Source of the DNA: JAVVHH01 sp032249615
GTDB lineage: Bacteria > Pseudomonadota > Alphaproteobacteria > Acetobacterales > Acetobacteraceae
Direction: 5' to 3'
Assembly (NCBI GenBank): GCA_032249615.1
Contig: JAVVHH010000127.1
Span: 1 to 10,565 of the forward strand
Length of the DNA: 10,565 nucleotides
Positions 1 to 7,858 of the stretch are shown here, piece by piece. Under the pieces are notes generated by a model. That model worked only from the letters and a program-made list of their open reading frames with translations, had not been told where the DNA came from and made no database searches. Position 1 is the stretch's first letter, and each line of letters opens with the position of its first letter. Made by a program: the position numbers and the translations under genes.

Positions 1-1796
<1,796 letters not shown>

Positions 1797-1974
1797 GCCT
1801 GCCCCTAACCTGTCACGACCGCAGCAGCGGTCACACCAATCACCGCTTCTGCGGCAGAACCCTGTGCCGCGCACCGGCCAGAGCCGGGCGCAACGGGTTG
1901 CGGGCGGAGGTCGCAGCCGACCTCCACCCGTTCCCTCGTCTCAATCGCGGCCTAAAGCCGCGCAGGCCAAAGCC
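1797..1974 (-). promoter_or_regulatory. rplL-rpoB intergenic region with four consecutive hairpins
   Basis: This 178-nt gap between the rplL stop and the rpoB start contains no gene. Read on the minus strand it holds four inverted repeats in a row: 1946-1962 (6-bp arms CGCGGC/GCCGCG, 5-nt loop), 1892-1932 (the largest, listed separately), 1851-1870 (6-bp arms GCGGCA/TGCCGC, 8-nt loop) and 1817-1832 (6-bp arms GACCGC/GCGGTC, 4-nt loop). None is followed by a U-run, so a full intrinsic terminator is unlikely. In E. coli this interval carries a partial attenuator and an RNase III processing site that lower rpoB expression relative to the ribosomal proteins. A similar role here is inferred from position and structure only. 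Confidence 0.6.
1892..1932 (-). other. Large GC-rich nested stem-loop, candidate attenuator or RNase III site
   Basis: The outer arms AACGGGT (1892-1898) and ACCCGTT (1926-1932) are perfect complements. They enclose inner arms GGAGGTCG (1906-1913) and CGACCTCC (1918-1925) with a 4-nt loop. A 7-nt bulge lies on one side between the two stems; an alternative pairing extends the inner stem to about 12 bp with one G-U pair. It starts 42 nt after the rplL stop on the transcribed strand. No T-tract follows, so it fits RNA processing or attenuation better than full termination. Function is inferred. Confidence 0.55.
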
Positions 1975-2355
1975 TTACTTGACCTCGACAGCGGCGCCCT
2001 GCTCCTCGAGTTGCTTCTTCAGCTTAGCAGCCTCGTCCTTGCTGACGCCTTCCTTCACCGTCTTCGGAGCACCCTCGACGAGGTCCTTGGCTTCCTTCAA
2101 GCCCAGACCCGTGATGGTGCGGATTTCCTTGATGACGTTGATCTTCTTCTCGCCAGCCTTGGCGAGGATCACGGTGAACTCGGTCTGCTCTTCAGCCGGT
2201 GCGGCGGCCGGTGCGGCCGGCCCACCCGCGGCGGCAACCGCCACCGGCGCGGCGGCGGAGACGCCCCACTTCTCTTCGAGCATCTTGGAGAGTTCAGCCG
2301 CTTCGAGAACGGTCAGGGTGGACAGCTCGTCCACCATCTTTGCCAAATCAGCCAT
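1975..2355 (-). CDS. rplL: Large-subunit ribosomal protein L7/L12
   Basis: This is the multicopy stalk protein of the 50S subunit, which recruits and stimulates translational GTPases. The 126 residues match the usual family length. Residues 1-31 form the dimerising N-terminal helices that bind L10. Residues about 32-57 are the flexible Ala/Pro-rich hinge. Residues about 58-126 are the globular factor-binding domain, with the typical INVIKEIRTITGLGLKEAKD stretch and GAPKTVKEGVSKDEA. The start is ATG at 2355 with AGGAAG (2362-2367) at a suitable distance upstream. It lies 81 nt after rplJ in the same transcript. Its several copies per ribosome usually require higher output than rpoB, which fits a downstream attenuating structure. 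Confidence 0.99.
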   Translation of the reverse strand: MADLAKMVDELSTLTVLEAAELSKMLEEKWGVSAAAPVAVAAAGGPAAPAAAPAEEQTEFTVILAKAGEKKINVIKEIRTITGLGLKEAKDLVEGAPKTVKEGVSKDEAAKLKKQLEEQGAAVEVK

Positions 2356-2436
2356 CTTGATCTTCCTAATCTAGTCCTTGGTTGGTTCCATGCAAGACCG
2401 GTGCCCACGAGCATCCGGCCCAGCGCTCATCCAGCT

Positions 2437-2973
2437 TTACGCCGCTTCGGCGTCGCTTTCCGTTCCGTCCTTGGTGGCATACGCCCCGAAGACCCTCGCG
2501 AGCTGGCCTGCCGGCGCCTGAAGCACGCCTGCGATCCGGGTGGCGGGCGTTTGCAGCATCCCCACCAGCTTGGCGCGCAGCGTGTCGAGCGACGGCAAAT
2601 CGGCCAGCGCCTTGACCCCAGCCGCATCGAGCGTCTGAGTGCCGAGGGCGCCGCCGATGATGACGAGCTTCTCGTTGGTCTTGGCGAAATCGACGGCGGT
2701 CTTGGCCACGGCCACCGGATCCTTCGACCACGCAAGCGCGGTCGGACCCTTCAGCATGGGCTTGATGCCGTCGAATGAGCTGCCCTCGAGGGCGAGAACG
2801 GCCAGCCGGTTCTTGGCAACTTTGTAGGTCGAGCCTCCGGCTCGCATCTTGCGCCGCAGATCGGACACCTCGGCCACGGTCAACCCCTTGTTCTGGGTGA
2901 CCACGACCATGGACGTCTCTGCGAACACGGATGCCAGCGAAGTCACGAACTCGTGCTTCTCCGTGCGGTCCAC
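2437..2973 (-). CDS. rplJ: Large-subunit ribosomal protein L10
   Basis: L10 anchors L7/L12 dimers to the 23S rRNA at the base of the ribosomal stalk, and with L12 usually represses its own mRNA. I chose the GTG at 2973 as start. It is preceded by AGGAG at 7 nt spacing, and the protein then begins MDRTEKHEFVTSLASVFAET, as L10 proteins normally do. This gives 178 residues. An ATG 63 nt upstream (3036) is in frame but would add 21 basic residues from the structured leader, with no family support. The N-terminal RNA-binding domain (KGLTVAEVSDLRRKMRAGG, KNRLA) and the C-terminal helix that carries L7/L12 are both present. A 282-nt leader separates it from rplA. Confidence 0.97.
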   Translation of the reverse strand: MDRTEKHEFVTSLASVFAETSMVVVTQNKGLTVAEVSDLRRKMRAGGSTYKVAKNRLAVLALEGSSFDGIKPMLKGPTALAWSKDPVAVAKTAVDFAKTNEKLVIIGGALGTQTLDAAGVKALADLPSLDTLRAKLVGMLQTPATRIAGVLQAPAGQLARVFGAYATKDGTESDAEAA

Positions 2974-2980
2974 GTTCCGT

Positions 2981-2985
2981 CTCCT
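2981..2985 (-). promoter_or_regulatory. Shine-Dalgarno site fixing the rplJ GTG start
   Basis: AGGAG on the minus strand ends 7 nt before GTG at 2973. This is the strongest ribosome binding site near the 5' end of rplJ and decides the start against the in-frame ATG at 3036. Confidence 0.85.
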
Positions 2986-2994
2986 GAGTGCCCC

Positions 2995-3013
2995 GCCGCG
3001 TTTGGACCGCGGC
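2995..3013 (-). other. Hairpin just upstream of the rplJ ribosome binding site
   Basis: Perfect 6-bp arms GCCGCG/CGCGGC enclose a 7-nt loop. The stem can grow by two more pairs, one of them G-U. It ends about 9 nt before the AGGAG of rplJ, close enough to influence ribosome access. Function is inferred. Confidence 0.5.
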
Positions 3014-3196
3014 AGAGCCGTTACGCTCATCCGCATCCCTTGCAGAATGCGGCAGTTCGCCTGTCCTCTAAGTCGGAATAGTCAGCGTCACGGAAGCCAA
3101 TTCGGACCCCGAAACCCTGTCTTCCCGTCTCCTGCGCGCGGGTCGGAACCCCTTAGGCGCCCATCGCTGGGTCGCACGTGCAGTCTTGGACAGGGA

Positions 3197-3222
3197 GCCA
3201 GCCCCGGCGAACCGGCGCTGGC
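3197..3222 (-). other. Strong stem-loop at the start of the rplA-rplJ gap
   Basis: Arms GCCAGC (3197-3202) and GCTGGC (3217-3222) enclose an inner CCGG-TTCG-CCGG hairpin with a TTCG loop on the transcribed strand. It begins 33 nt after the rplA stop. No U-run follows, so it is more likely part of the leader fold or an mRNA-stabilising element than a terminator. Confidence 0.5.
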
Positions 3223-3255
3223 CCTATCGCCGAGCCTCGCGGCCCGGCCGATTGG

Positions 3256-3951
3256 TTAGGCCGTCACCAAGCTCGACACGTCGACCCGGATGCCCGGACC
3301 CATCGTCGAACTGACGGCAGCCTTCTTGACGGAAGTGCCCTTCGCGCCCGTCGGCTTCGCCTTCTGGATCGCGTCCACGAACGCGCGGATGTTCTCCACC
3401 AGCTTGTCGTCGGCGAAGCTCGCCTTGCCGACGCCGGCGTGCACGATCCCGGCCTTCTCGGCGCGAAACTCGACCTGCCCCGACTTGGCCGCGTTGACCG
3501 CGCCCTTCACGTCCATCGTCACGGTGCCGAGCTTCGGGTTCGGCATCAGCCCGCGCGGGCCGAGGATCTTACCCAGCCGGCCGACGAGCGCCATCATATC
3601 CGGCGTCGCGATGCAGCGGTCGAACTCGATCTCGCCCGCCTGCACCTTCTCGGCCAGGTCTTCGGCGCCCACGACGTCCGCGCCAGCCTCCGTCGCTTCC
3701 TGCGCCTTGACGTTGCGGGCGAACACGCCGACCCGGAGCGTCTTGCCCGTGCCGTTCGGCAGGCTGATCAGGCCGCGGACCATCTGGTCGGCGTGCCGGG
3801 GATCGATGCCGAGATTCATGCTGAACTCGACCGTCTCGTCGAACTTCGCCTTGGCGTTGGCGCGGACGAGCTTGATCGCCTCGTCGAGCGAATAGCTCTT
3901 GCTGCGGTCGAAGCTCTCGTAGGCCGAATTCAGCCGCTTATCGTGCGCCAT
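3256..3951 (-). CDS. rplA: Large-subunit ribosomal protein L1
   Basis: L1 forms the mobile L1 stalk of the 50S subunit, next to the E site, and in many bacteria represses the rplK-rplA mRNA. The 231 residues match the usual length. The family signature GPRGLMPNPKLGTVT lies at about residues 131-145 (Met136 at 3544-3546). The two-domain fold is complete, ending MGPGIRVDVSSL. The start is ATG at 3951. GGAGGG (3959-3964) lies 7 nt upstream and inside the last codons of rplK. Only 3 nt separate the rplK stop from this start, so the two genes are very probably translationally coupled. Confidence 0.99.
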   Translation of the reverse strand: MAHDKRLNSAYESFDRSKSYSLDEAIKLVRANAKAKFDETVEFSMNLGIDPRHADQMVRGLISLPNGTGKTLRVGVFARNVKAQEATEAGADVVGAEDLAEKVQAGEIEFDRCIATPDMMALVGRLGKILGPRGLMPNPKLGTVTMDVKGAVNAAKSGQVEFRAEKAGIVHAGVGKASFADDKLVENIRAFVDAIQKAKPTGAKGTSVKKAAVSSTMGPGIRVDVSSLVTA

Positions 3952-3954
3952 CGA

Positions 3955-4389
3955 TCAACCCTCCACCACGGTGATGCCCATCGATCGGGCGGAACCGGCC
4001 AGCATGCTGACGGCGGCGTCCACCTCGTTGGCGTTCATATCCTTCATCTTGGTCTCGGCGATCTCGCGCAGCTGAGCGGTCGTCACGCGTCCGACGGCGG
4101 CGCCCTTGCCTGGCGTGGTCGTGCCCTTCTGGATGCCGGCCGCCTTCTTCAAGAAATAGGTGTTCGGCGGCGTCTTCATCACGAAGGTGAAGGTCCGGTC
4201 GGCGAAGGCGGTAATCACCACCGGCACCGGCATGCCGGGCTCCATGCCCTGCGTAACCGCGTTGAATTCCTTGACGAACGCCATGATGTTCAAGCCACGC
4301 TGGCCCAGCGCGGGGCCAACTGGCGGCGAGGGGTTGGCCTTGCCGGCTGGAATCTGTAACTTGATGTAGCCGACGATCTTCTTTGCCAT
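3955..4389 (-). CDS. rplK: Large-subunit ribosomal protein L11
   Basis: L11 binds the GTPase-associated region of 23S rRNA with L10. The 144 residues match the family. The N-terminal domain has the conserved AGKANPSPPVGPALGQRGLN segment, whose prolines lie in the thiostrepton contact region. The C-terminal RNA-binding domain ends AGSARSMGITVVEG. I chose ATG at 4389 (MAKKIVGYIKLQIPAGKANP), with GGAGG and GAGGAA upstream. An in-frame ATG at 4470 would add 27 residues unlike any L11. It is the first gene of the operon here: upstream lies a divergent small gene, not secE-nusG. Confidence 0.99.
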   Translation of the reverse strand: MAKKIVGYIKLQIPAGKANPSPPVGPALGQRGLNIMAFVKEFNAVTQGMEPGMPVPVVITAFADRTFTFVMKTPPNTYFLKKAAGIQKGTTTPGKGAAVGRVTTAQLREIAETKMKDMNANEVDAAVSMLAGSARSMGITVVEG

Positions 4390-4484
4390 TTCCTCTGCCC
4401 CTCCAAAGGCCGAGGAACCACGGTCATGACGACGAGGCCGCTTGTCGCAGCATCGCCTCCCGCGTTCCATTAGGTGAGCGCGGG

Positions 4485-4513
4485 CCTATAGCGAGTTGCC
4501 GTCGCTTCGTCCA
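4485..4513 (-). promoter_or_regulatory. Candidate promoter of the rplKAJL-rpoB operon
   Basis: On the minus strand TGGACG (4508-4513) and TATAGG (4485-4490) are separated by 17 bp, each close to the -35 and -10 consensus. They lie about 95 bp before the rplK start. No gene on this strand lies upstream up to 5147, so a promoter is needed here. Predicted from sequence only. Confidence 0.5.
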
Positions 4514-4518
4514 GCCCT

Positions 4519-4547
4519 TTCGCACAGCCGCCCGGAACCGCTATACG
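4519..4547 (+). promoter_or_regulatory. Candidate promoter of the 73-residue membrane protein gene
   Basis: TTCGCA (4519-4524) and TATACG (4542-4547) are separated by 17 bp. The predicted start of transcription lies about 24 nt before the ATG at 4577. The -35 box is only 5 bp from the -35 box of the opposite-facing rplK promoter candidate. Predicted from sequence only. Confidence 0.4.
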
Positions 4548-4576
4548 CGGCCGGCACCCGGACAGAAGGTATCATC

Positions 4577-4798
4577 ATGGCTCCACCCGTCACTAGCAGG
4601 ACCGGATCGCGCGAGACGCTCTGGGCCATCATCGGCTCGTTCGTCCTCGCGGTCATCCTGGCCAGCTTGGTTTCCGGCAACCCGTTCCGCGCGCTCGGGA
4701 TGGCCTATTTCGATTACAGCCACGAGCACGCCGATGCCAACGGCGCCGAGTCGGCTGGCCCCAAGCCGCCCTCGGCCGCGCTCGTCGCGCCGAAATAG
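4577..4798 (+). CDS. Small single-pass membrane protein, function unknown
   Basis: This encodes a 73-residue protein that I do not recognise. The start is ATG at 4577, preceded by AGAAGG at a suitable distance; a more upstream ATG at 4496 lacks such a site and would add unlikely sequence. A short polar N-terminus (residues 1-13) is followed by one hydrophobic segment at about residues 14-33 (TLWAIIGSFVLAVILASLVS). A soluble tail follows, with an acidic, His-containing patch (YSHEHADANGAE) and a Pro/Ala-rich end. There is no cleavage site, so an inner-membrane anchor is likely. It is not SecE: the segment is N-terminal and the SecE motif is missing. It faces away from the ribosomal operon and has its own candidate promoter. 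Confidence 0.7.
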   Translation: MAPPVTSRTGSRETLWAIIGSFVLAVILASLVSGNPFRALGMAYFDYSHEHADANGAESAGPKPPSAALVAPK

Positions 4799-4896
4799 GC
4801 TCGAAACAACGCTCCAGAAAATGTTACGGCACCGCCCAGGTAATATGGGCCTTAGACTCGTATCTTCGTCGTCGTCATGATCTCGGGGGGATCACC

Positions 4897-5136
4897 TTGC
4901 GTAAGTTGCTGTTCGCTGTCGCTCTCGGCGGCTTTGGCGTCGCTCTGCTGCCGTCCCATGAAGCCCGGGCTTGGTGGGACCACTGGGGCCGTTGGCATCC
5001 TGGCCGCCCCGGCCCGCGCGTCATCGTCGGCCCGCCGGTCTATGCCCCGGTGCCGTACCCCGGTCCGCGCTACGCCCGGTGGATACCGCCCCACTATAAC
5101 CGGTTCGGATACTTCGTGCCCGGACATTGGGGCTGA
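4897..5136 (+). CDS. Small secreted Trp/Pro/Tyr-rich protein, function unknown
   Basis: This 79-residue protein starts at TTG 4897, with GGGGGGA just upstream; no in-frame ATG exists in the gap. Residues 1-25 form a clear signal peptide: MRKLL, a hydrophobic core, and a cleavage motif ending ARA before WWDHWGRW. The mature part (about 54 residues) has no cysteine and is basic and rich in Trp, Pro, Tyr, His and Arg. Two imperfect repeats stand side by side, RYARWIPPHY and RFGYFVPGHW. They resemble the YxWxPGxW-type repeats of short periplasmic or surface proteins in proteobacteria. Role unknown. It ends 10 nt from the convergent ThDP-enzyme gene, with no obvious terminator between. Confidence 0.7.
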   Translation: MRKLLFAVALGGFGVALLPSHEARAWWDHWGRWHPGRPGPRVIVGPPVYAPVPYPGPRYARWIPPHYNRFGYFVPGHWG

Positions 5137-5146
5137 GGTCGCCCGC

Positions 5147-6676
5147 TCAGATCACGAGTTCGATCACGAACGGGCCCGACCGCGCGTTCGCCTGACGGAA
5201 CAAGTCGGCGAACGCGTCCATCGTCTCGGCTCGCGCGGCCTCCACGCCCATTCCGCCCGCCAGCCGGACCCAGTCCAGGTCCGGGTTCGACAGGTCGAGC
5301 ATGTCCATCGCGGTGCGTCCCGGGTTGGCGCCAACGTTGCGATACTCGCCCAGCAGGATCGCGTAGCTGCGATTGGATAGGATGACCGTCGTCACGTCCA
5401 GCCGCTCGCGCGCCTGCGTCCAGAGCCCCTGCAGCGTATACATAGCCGACCCGTCCGCCTGCAGTCCCACGACCCGGCGCCCCGGCGCCCCGATCGCGGC
5501 ACCGGTCGCCAGCGGAATGCCGTCACCGATCGCACCGCCCGTGAGTTGCAGCCAGTCGTGCGGCGCCGCCGTACCGCACGCCGAGTACACGCTGCGGCCG
5601 AAGGTGACGCTCTCATCCACCACGATGGCATCTTCCGGCAGAAGCGCCGCAATGCTCTGAGCGAACGCGTCCGGTCCAACCGCTCCACGCGCCGCTTCGC
5701 CGCCGGCGCGCTCGGCAGCCCGGGTCGACGGCCCCACGCCCAGCGCGGCGGCCAGGCGCATCAACGCGGCCCGGCCATCCTGCTCGGGGCGGGCCAGCAC
5801 GTGGACGGCGCAATCGTCAGGGTACATACGACCGGGCTTGCCCGGGTAGGCGAAAAAGCCGACCGGCTCCTTGGCCCCGATCAGAATGAGGTTCTGCACC
5901 CCGGCCAGCGTCGCCATTGCCTGGTCAACGGGATACGGCACCCGTTCGATCGCGACCCGGCCCGCCCCGTGCTCGATCCGACCGTTGCTGGTTTGCGCCA
6001 GCATCCGCGCCCCGGTCGCCTCGACGATCCCCTGCGCCAATGCCAGCGCATCAGCACGCAGAGCGCTGCCACTCATAATCAGGGCCGTGCTGCCCCCCGC
6101 CCGCAGGACGCGCGCGGCTCTGTCAACGAGATCGGGCGCTACCTCGGCTGGCGCGGCCTGCGCCAAGCGCTCGGCCACGACCCCGCCTTCGTCCCAGCAC
6201 GTGTCGGACGGCAGGATCAATGTCGCGACCCCGCCCTGCGCGGCCTGCACGCAGGCGGCCGCATCCGCCCCGACGCTGGAAGCGGCCCGGGCCGTGCGTG
6301 TCCAGACCGAGACCGGGCGCGCCCATCCCTCCGTGTCCGCCGTCAGCGGTGCGTCGAAACCCCGGTGGTGGGTGGCCTGGTCGCCGACCAGGTTGACGAT
6401 GGGAGAATAGGCCCGCTTGGCGTTGTGCAGGTTGGCCAACCCGTTCGCGAGCCCGGGACCGCAATGCAGCAGCGTGGCGGCCGGGCGGTCCTGCATGCGG
6501 GCGTAGCCGTCCGCGGCGCCCGTAACGACATTCTCCTGCAGCCCCAGCACGCAGCGCATTCCCGGCACCCGGTCCAGGGCCGCCACGAAATGCATCTCCG
6601 ACGTACCCGGATTGGTGAAGCAGGTGTCGATCCCGCATTTCAGCAACGTATGGACCAAGCTTTCCGCGCCGTTCAT
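5147..6676 (-). CDS. ThDP-dependent 2-oxoacid decarboxylase / acetolactate synthase-like enzyme
   Basis: This is a complete 509-residue enzyme of the IlvB/benzoylformate decarboxylase superfamily. The start is ATG at 6676, with GGAGAG 8 nt upstream. Residues about 1-165 form the pyrimidine-binding domain, with Glu48 in GLQENVVTGAADGYA as the ThDP-activating acid. About 180-310 is the central domain. About 355-505 is the pyrophosphate domain, with Asp408 (ADGS) and Asn435 (LSN) as the Mg-diphosphate ligands. Automatic annotation would call it acetolactate synthase large subunit. However, Thr25 in NPGTSE and His71 in LLHCGPG align with Ser26 and His70 of Pseudomonas benzoylformate decarboxylase, and no small regulatory subunit lies nearby. 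A 2-oxoacid decarboxylase or related carboligase is therefore as likely. It is divergent from the dehydrogenase-dehydratase series, suggesting shared control. Confidence 0.9.
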   Translation of the reverse strand: MNGAESLVHTLLKCGIDTCFTNPGTSEMHFVAALDRVPGMRCVLGLQENVVTGAADGYARMQDRPAATLLHCGPGLANGLANLHNAKRAYSPIVNLVGDQATHHRGFDAPLTADTEGWARPVSVWTRTARAASSVGADAAACVQAAQGGVATLILPSDTCWDEGGVVAERLAQAAPAEVAPDLVDRAARVLRAGGSTALIMSGSALRADALALAQGIVEATGARMLAQTSNGRIEHGAGRVAIERVPYPVDQAMATLAGVQNLILIGAKEPVGFFAYPGKPGRMYPDDCAVHVLARPEQDGRAALMRLAAALGVGPSTRAAERAGGEAARGAVGPDAFAQSIAALLPEDAIVVDESVTFGRSVYSACGTAAPHDWLQLTGGAIGDGIPLATGAAIGAPGRRVVGLQADGSAMYTLQGLWTQARERLDVTTVILSNRSYAILLGEYRNVGANPGRTAMDMLDLSNPDLDWVRLAGGMGVEAARAETMDAFADLFRQANARSGPFVIELVI

Positions 6677-6769
6677 CAAATCGTCTCTCCGCTTCGCCCC
6701 GCACGATAGCCGCAATCCTGCGGGAGCGAGAGGGCTTCAAGGGCAAGTCTGAAACGGCTAACCAGAGGT
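6677..6769. promoter_or_regulatory. Divergent intergenic region between the ThDP enzyme and dehydrogenase genes
   Basis: This 93-bp gap must hold the promoters for both directions. I see no convincing -35/-10 pair on either strand. A short inverted repeat, CCGCA-ATCC-TGCGG (6710-6723), could be an operator half-site pair but is too short to be significant in such GC-rich DNA. No regulator gene is adjacent. Confidence 0.4.
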
Positions 6770-7774
6770 ATGACAACGATCCTGTATCCCGAGCGCATGT
6801 ACGCGGACGACCGTTACGAGTGCGAGATTTTCCCCGGCGACGCCACGATCGTCATGCGCGACACGGCCCTGCTCTCCGAGCTCTCGGACGAAGACTGTGC
6901 CGCCGCCGAGGGATTGATGCTGTTCCGCCAGTGGGCGCGGGCCGAGGACATCGCCCGCTTCCCCCGCCTGCGGGCGATCGTGCGAATGGGCGTCGGCTAC
7001 GACCGGATCGACCGCGCCGCCGCAGCCCGGCGCGGCATCATCGTCTGCAACGTTCCCGATTACGGCACGACCGAAGTCGCGGACCACGCGATCGCGCTCA
7101 CCCTGGCCCTCCGCCGCGGGTTGCTCATGCACCACGACGCGCAACGGGCGCACCCGCCGGCCGCTTGGGTGGCCAACACCAGCCCGCTGCTCCGCCGTCT
7201 GTCGGCGCAGAAATTCGGCATCGTCGGGCTCGGCCGGATCGGCACTGCGGTCGCTCTGCGGGCCAAGGCGCTCGGCTTCGACGTGGTGTTCTACGATCCC
7301 TTCCGCTCCAACGGCACGGAGCTCTCGCTGGGCATCCGTCGCGCCACGTCGCTGGAGGCGCTGCTGAAGCAAGCGGACGTGCTCAGCCTGCACACACCGC
7401 ACACGCCGCAGACCGCGGGCATGATCGGCGCGGCGCAACTGGCGCTGCTGCCCGCCAACGCCGTGGTCGTCAGCACCGCGCGCGGCACCGCCATCGACAT
7501 CGACGCGCTCGAGGCGGCGTTGCGCTCGGGGCATCTCGCCGGCGCCGGGCTCGACGTCCTGCCGGTCGAACCGCCGGTCGAGCCAATTCCCGGGCTCCTC
7601 AAAGCCTATCGCGAGCGCGCCGAGTGGACGATCGGCCGGCTGATCATCACCCCGCACTCGGCGTTCCTGACGCCCGAATCGCACCACGACATCCGGATCA
7701 AGTCCGCCGAGACCATGCGGGCCGCGCTCTTCAGCAACCAGCCGCAAAACGTCATCGCGCCCGACGATCACTGA
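6770..7774 (+). CDS. NAD-dependent D-2-hydroxyacid dehydrogenase, CtBP-like
   Basis: This 334-residue protein is a complete member of the D-isomer-specific 2-hydroxyacid dehydrogenase family, which interconverts 2-oxo and D-2-hydroxy acids. The Rossmann motif GLGRIG (Gly153, Gly155, Gly158) is followed by Asp176 at the end of the next strand (VVFYDP), which favours NAD. The catalytic Arg238 (TARG), Glu267 (PVEPP) and His296 (TPHSAF) are all present. The substrate-domain stretch MGVGYDRID and NVPDYGTTEVADHA is typical of the CtBP-like subgroup. The start is ATG at 6770; AGAGG lies only 1 nt before it, so the true initiation site is slightly uncertain (Met10 at 6797 is an alternative). It leads the plus-strand series, 84 nt before the dehydratase. 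The physiological substrate is unknown. Confidence 0.93.
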   Translation: MTTILYPERMYADDRYECEIFPGDATIVMRDTALLSELSDEDCAAAEGLMLFRQWARAEDIARFPRLRAIVRMGVGYDRIDRAAAARRGIIVCNVPDYGTTEVADHAIALTLALRRGLLMHHDAQRAHPPAAWVANTSPLLRRLSAQKFGIVGLGRIGTAVALRAKALGFDVVFYDPFRSNGTELSLGIRRATSLEALLKQADVLSLHTPHTPQTAGMIGAAQLALLPANAVVVSTARGTAIDIDALEAALRSGHLAGAGLDVLPVEPPVEPIPGLLKAYRERAEWTIGRLIITPHSAFLTPESHHDIRIKSAETMRAALFSNQPQNVIAPDDH

Positions 7775-7858
7775 GGGTCTGGATGGACGGCGCCGACCGG
7801 TTGACACCCCAGGACCACCCGACCAGTCTTATCGGCAAAAAGCCGCCAGAGATCGCCA

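Larger units (their letters stand above)
2974..3255 (-). promoter_or_regulatory. rplJ leader, probable L10(L12) autoregulatory region
   Basis: This 282-nt gap between rplA and rplJ carries no recognisable gene. In many bacteria the L10(L12) complex binds the mRNA here to repress translation of rplJ-rplL (L10 leader family). The transcribed strand contains several inverted repeats: a strong stem-loop at 3197-3222, CCGCAT/ATGCGG arms around 3028-3049, and a hairpin at 2995-3013 close to the ribosome binding site. A segment around 3165-3190 reading CCAAGACTGCACGTGCGACC resembles the kink-turn part of L10 leaders as I remember them, but I could not align it to the model. The 10-mer CAGGAGACGG occurs twice (see findings). 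Confidence 0.55.

Noticed and set aside
2974..3036. Upstream ATG start for rplJ adding 21 residues
   Set aside because: The extra residues come from the structured leader and are unlike L10. The GTG at 2973 has AGGAG at 7 nt and gives the normal N-terminus.
3178..4359. Plus-strand open frame (393 codons) opposite rplA and rplK
   Set aside because: It covers two highly conserved ribosomal genes on the other strand and shows the same antisense composition without any domain.
4390..4470. Upstream ATG start for rplK adding 27 residues
   Set aside because: L11 begins at MAKKIVGYIK, which has its own purine-rich ribosome site. The extension is Arg-rich non-family sequence.
4577..4798. Small membrane protein considered as SecE
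   Set aside because: SecE has a conserved cytoplasmic helix with a Trp-Pro motif before a C-terminal membrane segment. Here the membrane segment is near the N-terminus and the motif is absent.
5546..6709. 387-codon plus-strand open frame opposite the ThDP enzyme
   Set aside because: Antisense shadow of a gene with intact active-site motifs; no own ribosome binding site or recognisable family.
6710..6723. Inverted repeat CCGCA-ATCC-TGCGG in the divergent gap as a regulator operator
   Set aside because: Five-bp arms are expected by chance in such GC-rich DNA, and no regulator gene or second copy supports it.
7801..7833. Perfect TTGACA between the 2-hydroxyacid dehydrogenase and the dehydratase as an internal promoter
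   Set aside because: At 17 bp spacing the -10 position reads CAGTCT. The nearest A/T-rich candidate is 20-21 bp away, so no acceptable pair is seen.
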